Shown piece after piece: positions 1 through 5,862 of a DNA stretch of 5,862 bases; position 1 is the first letter of the stretch, and the number at the start of each line of letters is the position of its first letter. The position numbers and the translations under genes are program-made. This stretch comes from Planctomycetaceae bacterium (lineage in GTDB: Bacteria > Planctomycetota > Planctomycetia > Planctomycetales > Planctomycetaceae), in NCBI GenBank assembly GCA_016765335.1, contig JAESQE010000466.1, positions 1 through 5,862 on the forward strand, given 5' to 3'. The notes under the pieces are model-generated. The model did not search any database. It saw nothing but the letters and a program-made list of their open reading frames with translations, and was not told the DNA's origin.

Positions 1-1030
1 CGTAGCCCCATTTGTGCTCCCCTTCGAGAGTTTCCAACGAGCCAACAATGGTGCGCAATAACGTTGTTTTCCCCTGACCGTTATCTCCCACAACAGCGGC
101 ACGAGAACCGTGATCAATTTCGAAGTGAATATCCTTGGCAACGGTATGATCCGGGTATCCAATGGTTACGTCTTTGCATTTCAGTGCAGGGCCTTGTCTT
201 GGCTCAACTTTGGGAATGATAATGCTGACAGTAGCCTCTGCTCCTTCGAGGTCAATGATTTCCAGACGATCCAGCTGCTTGGCTTTGTTTCGTGCCTGGG
301 CAGCAGTATTTGCATTGGCTCGATTTTTGTTGATGAACCTTTCGAGCTGCTTCATCTTTGTCTGAGTTGCAACGTTGACTCGGGAATCGTGCTCTTTCTG
401 CACAGCTTTTGCTTCAAGATACTTTTCGACATTCCCGGTATACATGGTCAGTTGACCGCGAGAAATATCCAGAGTGTGCGTACAAGTCGCTTTGAGAAAG
501 CCTCGATCATGAGAAACGATCAGGCAAGCTCCACGAAAATGTCTGAGAAAGTGTTCCAGAAGAATTTGTGTCCGCAGATCCAGAAAGTTTGTCGGTTCAT
601 CTAAGACCAACAAGTTCGGATCCTGCAAAAGCAATCCAGCCAGTTTGACACGCGTTTGCCAACCCCCGGAAAGTTCGCGAACCGGGCCTTCCAGATAATC
701 CCCTTTAATTTCGAATTCTGCTGCCACTTCGCCGCACTGCCAATCAGGAGCGCCGGTGTCTCGCATTAAAAAGTCGAGAGCAGATTCGCCTTCTTGAAAT
801 GGATCGTGCTGTTGCAGATAACCGATTCGTAACGAAGAATGTTGAATGATTTCGCCACTATCGAGTTCCTCATTCCCCAGCAGGATTCGGCACAGAGTCG
901 ATTTACCGGCTCCGTTGCGGCCAATGAAGCCGACCTTTTCTCCACTTTTCAACGAAACACTTGCATGGTCCAATAACTTTTGGGAACCATAACTTTTGGT
1001 AGCATCCTGCAACTGAAGTAAAACGGGCAT
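1..1030 (-). CDS. ABC-F family ATPase (YheS/YdiF-like), partial, C-terminus beyond left edge
   Basis: ABC-F proteins are soluble, with two ATPase domains and no membrane segment. They bind the ribosomal E site and rescue or regulate stalled translation, and some protect against antibiotics. The reverse strand reads without a stop from ATG at 1030 to the edge (343 codons of an expected 550-650). Visible in the first domain: Walker A GRNGAGKST (residues 37-45), signature LSGGW (120-124), Walker B plus D-loop LLVLDEPTNFLD (140-151) and the switch SHD (173-175). A basic, Gln/Asn-rich inter-domain linker, typical of the family's P-site tRNA interaction motif, covers about 190-290 (FINKNRANANTAAQARNKAK). 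The second Walker A is GDNGQGKTT (315-323). The LSGGW signature and linker suggest the YheS/YdiF branch over EttA, but the subfamily is uncertain. The start is the first ATG before the typical ABC N-terminal strand; only a weak purine stretch precedes it. It is divergent from the gene at 1557. The usual NHLD is NFLD here. Confidence 0.95.
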   Translation of the reverse strand, partial: MPVLLQLQDATKSYGSQKLLDHASVSLKSGEKVGFIGRNGAGKSTLCRILLGNEELDSGEIIQHSSLRIGYLQQHDPFQEGESALDFLMRDTGAPDWQCGEVAAEFEIKGDYLEGPVRELSGGWQTRVKLAGLLLQDPNLLVLDEPTNFLDLRTQILLEHFLRHFRGACLIVSHDRGFLKATCTHTLDISRGQLTMYTGNVEKYLEAKAVQKEHDSRVNVATQTKMKQLERFINKNRANANTAAQARNKAKQLDRLEIIDLEGAEATVSIIIPKVEPRQGPALKCKDVTIGYPDHTVAKDIHFEIDHGSRAAVVGDNGQGKTTLLRTIVGSLETLEGEHKWGY

Positions 1031-1101
1031 ATCTTTAAGATTGGCTATTAAATAAGGTGAGTAAACAAAGTGATAAAAACAAAGAAACAGGGCGTGTCGA
1101 G

Positions 1102-1260
1102 GAGTTATACGCATTCGCGTCTTTGTTCTCGCGTTGAACATTCCCTAAGTCCTTGCCAATACAAGGCTAAGGCGATGGCTGGGAGTGTGCAGAGTCAATG
1201 CTTCCTGTTTTTGAGACTGTATTATAGGCGATCAGTTGCTGGGAACCAACTCTGTCGCAA
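1102..1260 (+). repeat. Diverged tandem unit, copy 1 (about 159 bp)
   Basis: Copy 1 aligns end to end with copy 2 (1261-1418). Shared landmarks in the same order are tacgcattcgcgt (1108-1120), GCGTTG (1131-1136), aaggcta (1163-1169), a T-run followed by GAG (1208-1215), cag-ttgctgg (1233-1242) and a terminal gcaa (1257-1260). Offsets to copy 2 are 159, 159, 163, 148, about 158 and 158, so small internal indels cancel out, as expected for an old tandem duplication. Copy 1 can fold ATACGC-attc-GCGTCT (1107-1122, one mismatch) and a longer hairpin at 1144-1172 with core CCTTG/CAAGG, loop ccaata and outer pairs CCT/AGG and AG/CT around a bulge and a mismatch. Plus strand is assigned because the T-run follows a hairpin in that direction. 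Exact ends are uncertain by about 10 bp. Confidence 0.65.
1181..1212 (+). terminator. Possible intrinsic terminator closing copy 1
   Basis: GGGA (1181-1184) can pair with TTCC (1202-1205), with an inner GCA/TGC stem (1189-1191 with 1199-1201). Two bases later comes a run of five T (1208-1212). The stem is interrupted and includes a G-T pair, so this is weak alone. Support comes from the hairpin plus T-run at the equivalent place in copy 2. Confidence 0.3.
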
Positions 1261-1418
1261 ATCTGATACGCATTCGCGTATTTGTTACTGCGTTGGATGT
1301 TTCCTCCCCTTCCTCTTGTCAACAGAAGGCTACGATCACTCATGCATCGCAGGTTTTTTTGAGTTTGGTAGATATCCTGGGAATATCGAACAGCTGGCTG
1401 GCCAAAGTGACTTTGCAA
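1261..1418 (+). repeat. Diverged tandem unit, copy 2 (about 158 bp)
   Basis: This second copy directly abuts copy 1. Its first hairpin is perfect: ATACGC (1266-1271), loop attc, GCGTAT (1276-1281). A second GCGT follows 14 bases after the first in both copies, so the left arm has two possible partners. The second hairpin has a CCTTC/GAAGG stem (1308-1312 with 1325-1329) where copy 1 has CCTTG/CAAGG. The closing pair has changed from G-C to C-G, which looks like compensation, although the loop lengths differ (12 against 6). The T-run is seven bases (1354-1360). The right end (cagctggctgg, ccaa, gcaa) matches the right end of copy 1. There is no third copy before 1090 or after 1420. Confidence 0.65.
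1330..1360 (+). terminator. Possible intrinsic terminator closing copy 2
   Basis: CTaCGAT (1330-1336) pairs with ATCGcAG (1346-1352), giving six base pairs with one A-C mismatch and a 9-base loop. G and seven T (1354-1360) follow. This is a short but plausible rho-independent terminator on the plus strand. It lies upstream of the promoter proposed for the gene at 1557, so it would end a separate transcript rather than that gene's message. Confidence 0.4.
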
Positions 1419-1436
1419 CATGGCCTGTGTTACACT
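1407..1436 (+). promoter_or_regulatory. Candidate promoter for the 1557 gene
   Basis: A -35-like GTGACT (1407-1412) is followed after 18 bases by TACACT (1431-1436), preceded by TGT as in an extended -10. Each hexamer matches the sigma-70 consensus at four of six positions. Transcription would begin near 1443 and leave a leader of about 115 bases before the TTG start. The match could be chance, and planctomycete promoters are poorly defined. Confidence 0.3.
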
Positions 1437-1543
1437 AATTGGAGGTGAACAGTCTTTTTGCCGAGATCCTGGATTGAATCAGTCACTGATTAGTTGATTC
1501 CATCGAGAAGGAAGCAGGAGCTTGGGAACGAGAAAATAACAAC

Positions 1544-1550
1544 GAGGGAG
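1544..1550 (+). promoter_or_regulatory. Ribosome binding site that decides the TTG start at 1557
   Basis: GAGGGAG lies six bases before TTG at 1557. It is the best Shine-Dalgarno match I found in the window. The alternative upstream TTG at 1494, directly after an in-frame TAG, has no such site. Confidence 0.55.
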
Positions 1551-1556
1551 AATCTG

Positions 1557-2456
1557 TTGGCTAACACTTTCCATGAGCGTGACGAATATGTCGAACAAGC
1601 CTATTTTTTTCGGACGTACCGGGAACGCTTGGATGATGGTTTTGCTGCACAGGAAATTTTGGAAACTGTCTCGCAGGAAATTCTTTCAACAACCCGATTG
1701 CCAATGGCTTTGGAATTTATGAATTCTGAGTTGATGCTTCACGGGAAAATCTCCGGTGCGATGGCTCAGCTCTCACATTATTTCACACCGTTCCAACATC
1801 AACTCATTGCGAAAGCAGAACTGGATCGTGCAAAGTTTGATATGCGGCTGGCGTTAGAAATACTTGAAAAAGAAGCTGAGTACCTGGCCCAGGAAGAGAC
1901 TTCGCCTCAGGGGTTGTTTCTCTACCAGTTTGAATGCATCTCTCGCAACCGAATTGGGTATCAAGATGGACTCAAAGCGATTGCAAACGATCCGATGTTC
2001 AACAAAGACTGGGGGCAATGGATTACAAAAATCCGCGAGTCCCTGGGGATCGTCGAATTCTCTGAATTAGTCTTTGGACGTTCGCAGTTCCGTGTGCAGG
2101 AAATTTGCAAACAGCCTGAACACCGGGATTACACGCCCAGGTTTGCTGTCTTGTTTGGTGTTCAAGAAGGGCGAATTGCCAAGGCGAATCAAGGACGAGA
2201 TCCGCTGTATATGTTTGCTGCCCTTCAAAGACATTTGGGGTACCCGAAAGTTCCACACCTTAAGAAAAAACGACATCAACAGCTCGATCCTCTTGCTGAA
2301 CAACGATTTCAGTTACTCGAAACACGATTAAAAATCCTCGAAGCAGAAGTTTCCGGGAAGTTTGATCTTAGCGAATATTATGTCGATCCGGATAAAGGAT
2401 CTGTCCCTAAGTTTTCAGAAGAACCAGGTTTTCCTGATCAGCCAGAGCAATCCTGA
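1557..2456 (+). CDS. Conserved planctomycete protein of unknown function, 299 aa
   Basis: I recall similar proteins from planctomycete genomes as uncharacterised, but I know no function. There is no signal peptide and no membrane segment, so it is probably cytoplasmic. It appears mostly helical, rich in Glu, Gln, Leu and Arg. The first part contains [17 protein letters not shown], a region around LPMALEFM, and HYFTPFQ. The middle contains [22 protein letters not shown] later conserved-looking part reads [20 protein letters not shown] and then a [26 protein letters not shown] stretch. The acidic, Pro-rich tail is probably disordered. Start choice: the frame opens at TTG 1494, but TTG 1557 has a strong ribosome binding site, and the conserved-looking sequence begins just after it; the 21 extra codons are unlike the rest. 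It is divergent from the ABC-F gene and 89 bp before the next gene. A link to translation or the ABC-F protein is only a guess from position. Confidence 0.85.
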   Translation: MANTFHERDEYVEQAYFFRTYRERLDDGFAAQEILETVSQEILSTTRLPMALEFMNSELMLHGKISGAMAQLSHYFTPFQHQLIAKAELDRAKFDMRLALEILEKEAEYLAQEETSPQGLFLYQFECISRNRIGYQDGLKAIANDPMFNKDWGQWITKIRESLGIVEFSELVFGRSQFRVQEICKQPEHRDYTPRFAVLFGVQEGRIAKANQGRDPLYMFAALQRHLGYPKVPHLKKKRHQQLDPLAEQRFQLLETRLKILEAEVSGKFDLSEYYVDPDKGSVPKFSEEPGFPDQPEQS

Positions 2457-2545
2457 TGTTGCTGTTGATTGATTGTTGCCACGATTATTGATGAAATAGT
2501 GATTCTATTCAAATTATTCATAGGATTAATGAAAGCCTTCAAATT

Positions 2546-3520
2546 ATGAACTTCCGGTTATTCAGTTTGAAACACATTTCGTCCGCAGTTGTAATGTGCC
2601 TGTTGTTGGTGGGAACGCTAGCTTGTGCAGCTGAGCCTCGTCGTTCTTTTCTTACGGCGGATTCTTCCAAGCAGTTAATTGCAATTGTTGGGGAAGATGG
2701 TCAACTGAAGTGGACTCATCGCATTGGTCCGCTACATGATTTGCACCGCTTACCCAATGGCAACATTCTATTCCAAACCGATTGGACTAAGTTGATCGAG
2801 ATTGACCCCAAGTCAGGCGAAACCGTTTGGACTTACGATTCGGCCATGAAGAATGGGAATCAAGGGCAGCGAATTGAAGTACACGCTTTTCAACGCCTGG
2901 CAAACGGCTTGACGATGATTGCAGAGTCAGGGGCGGCTCGGATTCTTGAAGTCGATGCACAAGGCAAAGCGATCCACAATATGTCAATGCAAATTGAAAA
3001 ACCGGTGCCTCACCAGGACACTCGGCTGGTGCGTAAAATTAAGAATGGGAACTATCTGGTTTGCCACGAAAACAAAGGGGCCGTCTACGAATACAGTCCC
3101 GAGGGCAAGGTTGTGTGGAGTTACGATGTCCCTTTATTTAATAAGCCACGCAAGCCAGGCCACGGAGTGGATGCCCATGGCAACCAGTGCTTTGCAGCTC
3201 TGCGATTGAAAAATGGCAACACTCTGATTTCAACTGGAAACGGACATCGAGTCATTGAAGTCACGCCAGGCAAAGACATTGTCTGGGCGTTGGATCAAAA
3301 TGAACTTTCCGGCATTCAACTGGCCTGGGTGACAACATTGCAGGTTTTACCCAGCGGAAACATTGTGCTTGGAAATTGCCATGCTGGTCCGAAGAATCCT
3401 CAGATTATTGAAATCAATCGAGCCAAGCAGGTTGTCTGGAAATTCCACGATTTCAAAAACTTCGGCAACTCCCTGACGAACACGCAAATCCTCACCGTAG
3501 ATGGTCAAGCGATTCGTTAA
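2546..3520 (+). CDS. Secreted beta-propeller protein, arylsulfotransferase/PQQ-blade-like, 324 aa
   Basis: The N-terminus is a Sec signal peptide: a basic start, a hydrophobic core at 11-26 and an Ala-Cys-Ala site near 28. The Cys at 27 lacks a good lipobox (T-L-A-C), so soluble periplasmic or exported is more likely than a lipoprotein. The mature part is about five repeats of roughly 50 residues. Each pairs an N-G-N type strand (LPNGNILF 69-76, LANGLTMI 118-125, IKNGNYLV 165-172, LKNGNTLI 221-228, LPSGNIVL 268-275) with an E-x-x-x-G-x-x-V-W strand (85-96, 135-144, 182-192, 238-247, 289-298). This is the blade pattern of arylsulfotransferase-like and PQQ-type propellers. I cannot identify the sulfotransferase catalytic histidine, and the protein is shorter than enzymes such as AssT (about 570-600 aa), so enzymatic activity is unproven and a binding role is possible. 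No Shine-Dalgarno precedes ATG 2546; a six-codon frame (2529-2549) overlaps the start. The sialidase-like gene follows after 56 bp. Confidence 0.87.
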   Translation: MNFRLFSLKHISSAVVMCLLLVGTLACAAEPRRSFLTADSSKQLIAIVGEDGQLKWTHRIGPLHDLHRLPNGNILFQTDWTKLIEIDPKSGETVWTYDSAMKNGNQGQRIEVHAFQRLANGLTMIAESGAARILEVDAQGKAIHNMSMQIEKPVPHQDTRLVRKIKNGNYLVCHENKGAVYEYSPEGKVVWSYDVPLFNKPRKPGHGVDAHGNQCFAALRLKNGNTLISTGNGHRVIEVTPGKDIVWALDQNELSGIQLAWVTTLQVLPSGNIVLGNCHAGPKNPQIIEINRAKQVVWKFHDFKNFGNSLTNTQILTVDGQAIR

Positions 3521-3576
3521 GGTCAGAGCACTCGGTTCCAGAGGTATCCCAGTAAAAAGAAAAAGGCATTCGTGAT

Positions 3577-4767
3577 ATGAAAAATCGTAACACAAGACAT
3601 CAGGCAAGTTTTGGATTGTTTCTTCTTGCCAGTGTCGTGCTGATGGCAATGATGATCACTTCTGGTGAAGTTGCAGTTGCTGACCCTGCTCCCGAATTTG
3701 ATATTACAACCATCGATTTGAATGATGACCAGTCACGACAATCTATCGTAGACCGCGAGCCAGGTCAGTATCTTGGGCATCCTACGACGTGCTTGTTGGA
3801 TGATGGGAAAACAATTCTCTGTGTTTATCCTAAGGGGCACGGCCGTGGTCCGGTGATGTACAAGCGAAGCAACGATGGCGGAAAAACCTGGGGTGAGCGA
3901 TTGCCCACTCCGGCGAACTGGGCCACTTCGCTGGAAGTTCCCACGCTGCATCGAGTCGTTGATGCTCAGGGCAAAAAGAGGATCATCATGTGGTCTGGAT
4001 TATATCCGGCTCGTTTGGCTGTCACCGAAGACGATGGTCAGTCTTGGAGTGAATTGAAGAAAGTCGGCGAATGGGGAGGAATTGTTGTGATGGGCTTTGT
4101 TGAAAGGCTCAAAACTCCAGGAAAATACATGGCGATGTTTCACGACGATGGTCGTTTTTTTACCGCGGACGGAAGAAAGAATAAAAAGCCGGGCTTTGTT
4201 CCTTACAAAACGTTTTCAAGTGACGGTGGTTTAACCTGGTCATTTCCGGAAGCGGTTTATCGATCTAATAAAGTTCATCTTTGCGAGCCGGGCTGTATCC
4301 GGTCGCCTGACGGAAAACAGCTGGCTGTTTTGCTCAGAGAGAATACACGAACAAAAAACTCGCATATTATATTCTCAAAAGATGAAGGCGAAACCTGGAC
4401 TGCCCCGAAAGAGCTACCTTTAACATTGACCGGAGATCGGCACACCGGAAAATATGGACCTGACGGACGCCTTTTTATTACCTTCCGCTGCATCGCGCCT
4501 GCTCAGTCTCGTAAAGTGAGAGACTTTGAAGGCGACTGGACCGCTTGGGTTGGAACCTGGGATGATTTGGTTTCTGGTTCACAGGGAGAATATTTTGTCC
4601 GACTCAAAGACAACACAAAAGGGTACGACACTTCTTATCCGGGAGTTGAACTGCTTCCCGATGGCACAATCGTAACCACAACTTACGGTCATTGGGACGC
4701 TGGTCAAGAACCGTACATTATTAGTGTGCGACTCAAGCTGATCGAACTTGATGAATTGGGCAAATAG
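3577..4767 (+). CDS. Secreted sialidase-like BNR/Asp-box protein, 396 aa
   Basis: This belongs to the sialidase (neuraminidase) superfamily, six-bladed propellers that are glycan hydrolases or glycan-binding relatives. A signal peptide is clear: basic MKNRNTRH, hydrophobic 13-28 and cleavage after AVA (33-35). Four Asp boxes (S/T-x-D-x-G-x-x-W) lie at 98-105 (SNDGGKTW), 150-157 (TEDDGQSW), 214-221 (SSDGGLTW) and 267-274 (SKDEGETW). Other superfamily-like motifs are LLREN (252-256), GDRHTGKYGPDGRLFITFR (286-304) and YPGVELLPDGT followed by TYGHW (354-373). The F/Y-R-I-P motif supplying the first catalytic arginine of true sialidases is absent: the equivalent place reads YLGHPTT (65-71). Substrate and even catalysis are therefore uncertain, and sialic acid should not be assumed. 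An AAAAAGG stretch (3560-3566) sits 10 bases before the ATG. The gene lies downstream of the other propeller gene and may share its transcript. Confidence 0.9.
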   Translation: MKNRNTRHQASFGLFLLASVVLMAMMITSGEVAVADPAPEFDITTIDLNDDQSRQSIVDREPGQYLGHPTTCLLDDGKTILCVYPKGHGRGPVMYKRSNDGGKTWGERLPTPANWATSLEVPTLHRVVDAQGKKRIIMWSGLYPARLAVTEDDGQSWSELKKVGEWGGIVVMGFVERLKTPGKYMAMFHDDGRFFTADGRKNKKPGFVPYKTFSSDGGLTWSFPEAVYRSNKVHLCEPGCIRSPDGKQLAVLLRENTRTKNSHIIFSKDEGETWTAPKELPLTLTGDRHTGKYGPDGRLFITFRCIAPAQSRKVRDFEGDWTAWVGTWDDLVSGSQGEYFVRLKDNTKGYDTSYPGVELLPDGTIVTTTYGHWDAGQEPYIISVRLKLIELDELGK

Positions 4768-4787
4768 CAGGACGGATCTGTATCACT

Positions 4788-5862
4788 TTATTTTACACCG
4801 AGTAAATTGGCGACTTCTTTCTGAAGGCCAATAAACCTTTCGTCAAGGCGTTTGGTGTCTGCTGAATTGTTTTCAAGCATTGGGATGAGGCAATCTCTTG
4901 CTGCAAAAAGCAACTTTTGCTTAGCTGCTTTTTTGGCTCCTGCACCATCTGCGATGAGTTCATCAATGGTCAATTCCAGTTCGGGAATCGTCTGCTCTGC
5001 GATTGTTTCAATCTGACCAGGGTTGCCTTGTTTTGCCCTTAGAATTTGAGCATAGATTTCTTCGTAGCGGTGATAGATAGCCGTGTCGTTTGACCCGCCG
5101 ACCATACTCACCAGGAAAACACATGCAACAATAACAGCTGCTCCCCCGATGATGCCCAAGACTTTGGGATCGAAATATTTTTTAAGCCCACTGAGATCTA
5201 TTTTTTCTCGGGGCTGTTTGACTTTTTTTACCTTCGGCTGCACTTTACGAGCAGGCGGTTGATTGCCTTTACTTGCTGGTGCAGGGCTGGCTGATTCCGA
5301 CTTGGTTGCCTGAGAAGTTTCTTCCACAGAGTCCACATTGTCACTGAGCCAGGCGTTTAATCGATTTGCGATTTCTTGTTTTTTATCAGTCTCTGTTTTT
5401 GCAGGTGTTACTGCCGAGCTGAGGTTTTCTGGCTGGGCCGAAGATTCGTCTTCAACTTCGGACTGCTGTAACGTAGGGGGTGGTGCAAAAGAAGTACCGC
5501 TACTGAGTTCGAAATCATCATCGGCCTCTGGAATCAAGCCTGCAATTTCGCCTGCAATCATCCATTTCCCCTGGTGACCGTGCCTCAAAAAGTCTTCAGG
5601 GCCAACCTTGTTATCAGCAACCATCGCAACTAAATCTTCAAATGGGAAAGGCCCCGTTTCTTGACCAGAAGCTTTCAAGAACCATTGATCTGACTTGGCT
5701 GGCAATGAGCCTACCTGTTTTTCAGAAACGATTTCCAGATTCAAATCGTCGAAATCAGTTGCGATTTCGAGTTCACTGACATTGTCTGCTGTATTAGGTT
5801 CTCCAAGCTTCACAATGCTCCAAGAACGCAAAATAAAATCATGGATCGAGGCACGAATCCAC
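4788..5862 (-). CDS. GYF_2-domain single-pass membrane protein, N-terminus possibly beyond right edge
   Basis: Numbering runs from TTG at 5831 (347 codons). An acidic N-terminus leads into a GYF_2-type domain at about 49-100: QWFLKASGQETGPFPFEDL, then GKWMIAGEIAGLIP, matching the W-[YF]...G.E.GP...L...W..A..I..L pattern. A Ser/Pro/Glu-rich linker (about 101-190) and a Lys/Arg-rich stretch (195-218) come before one transmembrane helix (about 224-244, VLGIIGGAAVIVACVFLVSMV). A helical C-terminal domain of about 100 residues follows, without Cys pairs or known motifs. By the positive-inside rule the GYF_2 domain is cytoplasmic and the C-terminus is outside the inner membrane. GYF_2 is thought to bind partner proteins; the partner is unknown. 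The frame stays open from 5831 to 5862, and TTG 5831 has no ribosome binding site, so I annotate to the edge. GTG at 5813, with GGAG four bases upstream, is another possible start. The gene converges with the sialidase-like gene; no terminator hairpin is visible in the 20-bp gap. Confidence 0.85.
   Translation of the reverse strand, partial: WIRASIHDFILRSWSIVKLGEPNTADNVSELEIATDFDDLNLEIVSEKQVGSLPAKSDQWFLKASGQETGPFPFEDLVAMVADNKVGPEDFLRHGHQGKWMIAGEIAGLIPEADDDFELSSGTSFAPPPTLQQSEVEDESSAQPENLSSAVTPAKTETDKKQEIANRLNAWLSDNVDSVEETSQATKSESASPAPASKGNQPPARKVQPKVKKVKQPREKIDLSGLKKYFDPKVLGIIGGAAVIVACVFLVSMVGGSNDTAIYHRYEEIYAQILRAKQGNPGQIETIAEQTIPELELTIDELIADGAGAKKAAKQKLLFAARDCLIPMLENNSADTKRLDERFIGLQKEVANLLGVK

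Larger units (their letters stand above)
1031..1556. other. Long divergent intergenic region with a structured tandem repeat
   Basis: This region separates the starts of the minus-strand ABC-F gene and the plus-strand gene at 1557. I find no convincing protein gene in it: the longest frame (from 1070) is Cys/Ser/His/Arg-rich, has no ribosome binding site and no recognisable family. About 317 bp of the region is two diverged copies of one unit (listed separately). The remainder is an AT-rich stretch at 1031-1090, which would contain the ABC-F promoter or leader but shows no clear -35/-10 pair, and a leader at about 1437-1556 in front of the plus-strand gene. Confidence 0.7.

Noticed and set aside
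110..604. 164-codon plus-strand frame
   Set aside because: It is antisense to the ABC-F coding sequence, whose Walker, signature and linker motifs are unmistakable.
1108..1279. CRISPR-like repeats (tacgcattcgcgt twice)
   Set aside because: There are only two copies, the 159-bp spacing is far too long, and similarity continues through the would-be spacer.
1399..1417. Sigma-54-like TGGCC...TTGCA
   Set aside because: The GG and GC elements are 13 bases apart instead of the required 10.
1167..1421. 84-codon minus-strand frame upstream of the ABC-F gene, considered as a leader peptide
   Set aside because: It is too long and unlike a leader peptide, has no ribosome binding site, and overlaps the structured repeat.
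1070..1438. 122-codon plus-strand frame with two similar segments (THSRLC and THSRIC, 53 codons apart)
   Set aside because: The similarity comes from the tandem DNA repeat, whose offset of 159 happens to be a multiple of three. Indels inside the repeat break the correspondence elsewhere, composition is not protein-like, and there is no ribosome binding site.
2456..2491. Eleven-codon frame whose ATG overlaps the stop of the preceding gene
   Set aside because: It is very short, AT-rich, has no ribosome binding site and no sign of conservation; expected by chance.
2494..2510. AATAG/CTATT inverted repeat after the 1557 gene, considered as a terminator
   Set aside because: It is a 5-bp AT-rich stem with no T-run after it.
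3347..3649. 100-codon minus-strand frame spanning the gap between the two propeller genes
   Set aside because: It is mostly antisense to the end of one real gene and the start of the next, with no protein-like features.

Overview
The window looks like ordinary chromosomal DNA of a planctomycete (Planctomycetota, possibly the Planctomycetales). The evidence is a moderate GC content, weak or absent Shine-Dalgarno sites, a GYF_2-domain membrane protein, a secreted BNR/sialidase-like protein with an ADP-type signal cleavage site, and a conserved cytoplasmic protein type that I recall mainly from this phylum. The taxonomic call is an inference from protein style, not from a marker gene. I see no mobile element, CRISPR array, tRNA or rRNA.

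Layout: (1) 1-1030, minus strand: the N-terminal 343 codons of an ABC-F ribosome-associated ATPase, cut by the left edge. (2) 1031-1556: a long divergent intergenic region. Most of it (about 1102-1418) is two diverged tandem copies of a unit of about 158 bp. Each copy carries two hairpins and ends in a hairpin plus T-run. (3) 1557-2456, plus: a conserved protein of unknown function, probably starting at a TTG with a strong ribosome binding site. (4) 2546-3520, plus: a secreted beta-propeller built of about five repeats resembling arylsulfotransferase/PQQ-type blades. (5) 3577-4767, plus: a secreted sialidase-like protein with four Asp boxes. (6) 4788-5862, minus: a single-pass membrane protein with a GYF_2 domain. 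It converges on gene 5 with a 20-bp gap, and its reading frame is still open at the right edge.

How the parts fit: genes 4 and 5 are co-oriented, 56 bp apart, and both encode exported beta-propellers, so they may be co-transcribed and act outside the cytoplasm, perhaps on (sulfated) glycans. That is inference. The ABC-F gene and gene 3 are divergent and may be controlled from the shared intergenic region. The most unusual element is the pair of structured tandem units there. They could be paired small RNAs, tandem terminators/attenuators, or a decayed repeat. No complete novel multi-gene system is evident.
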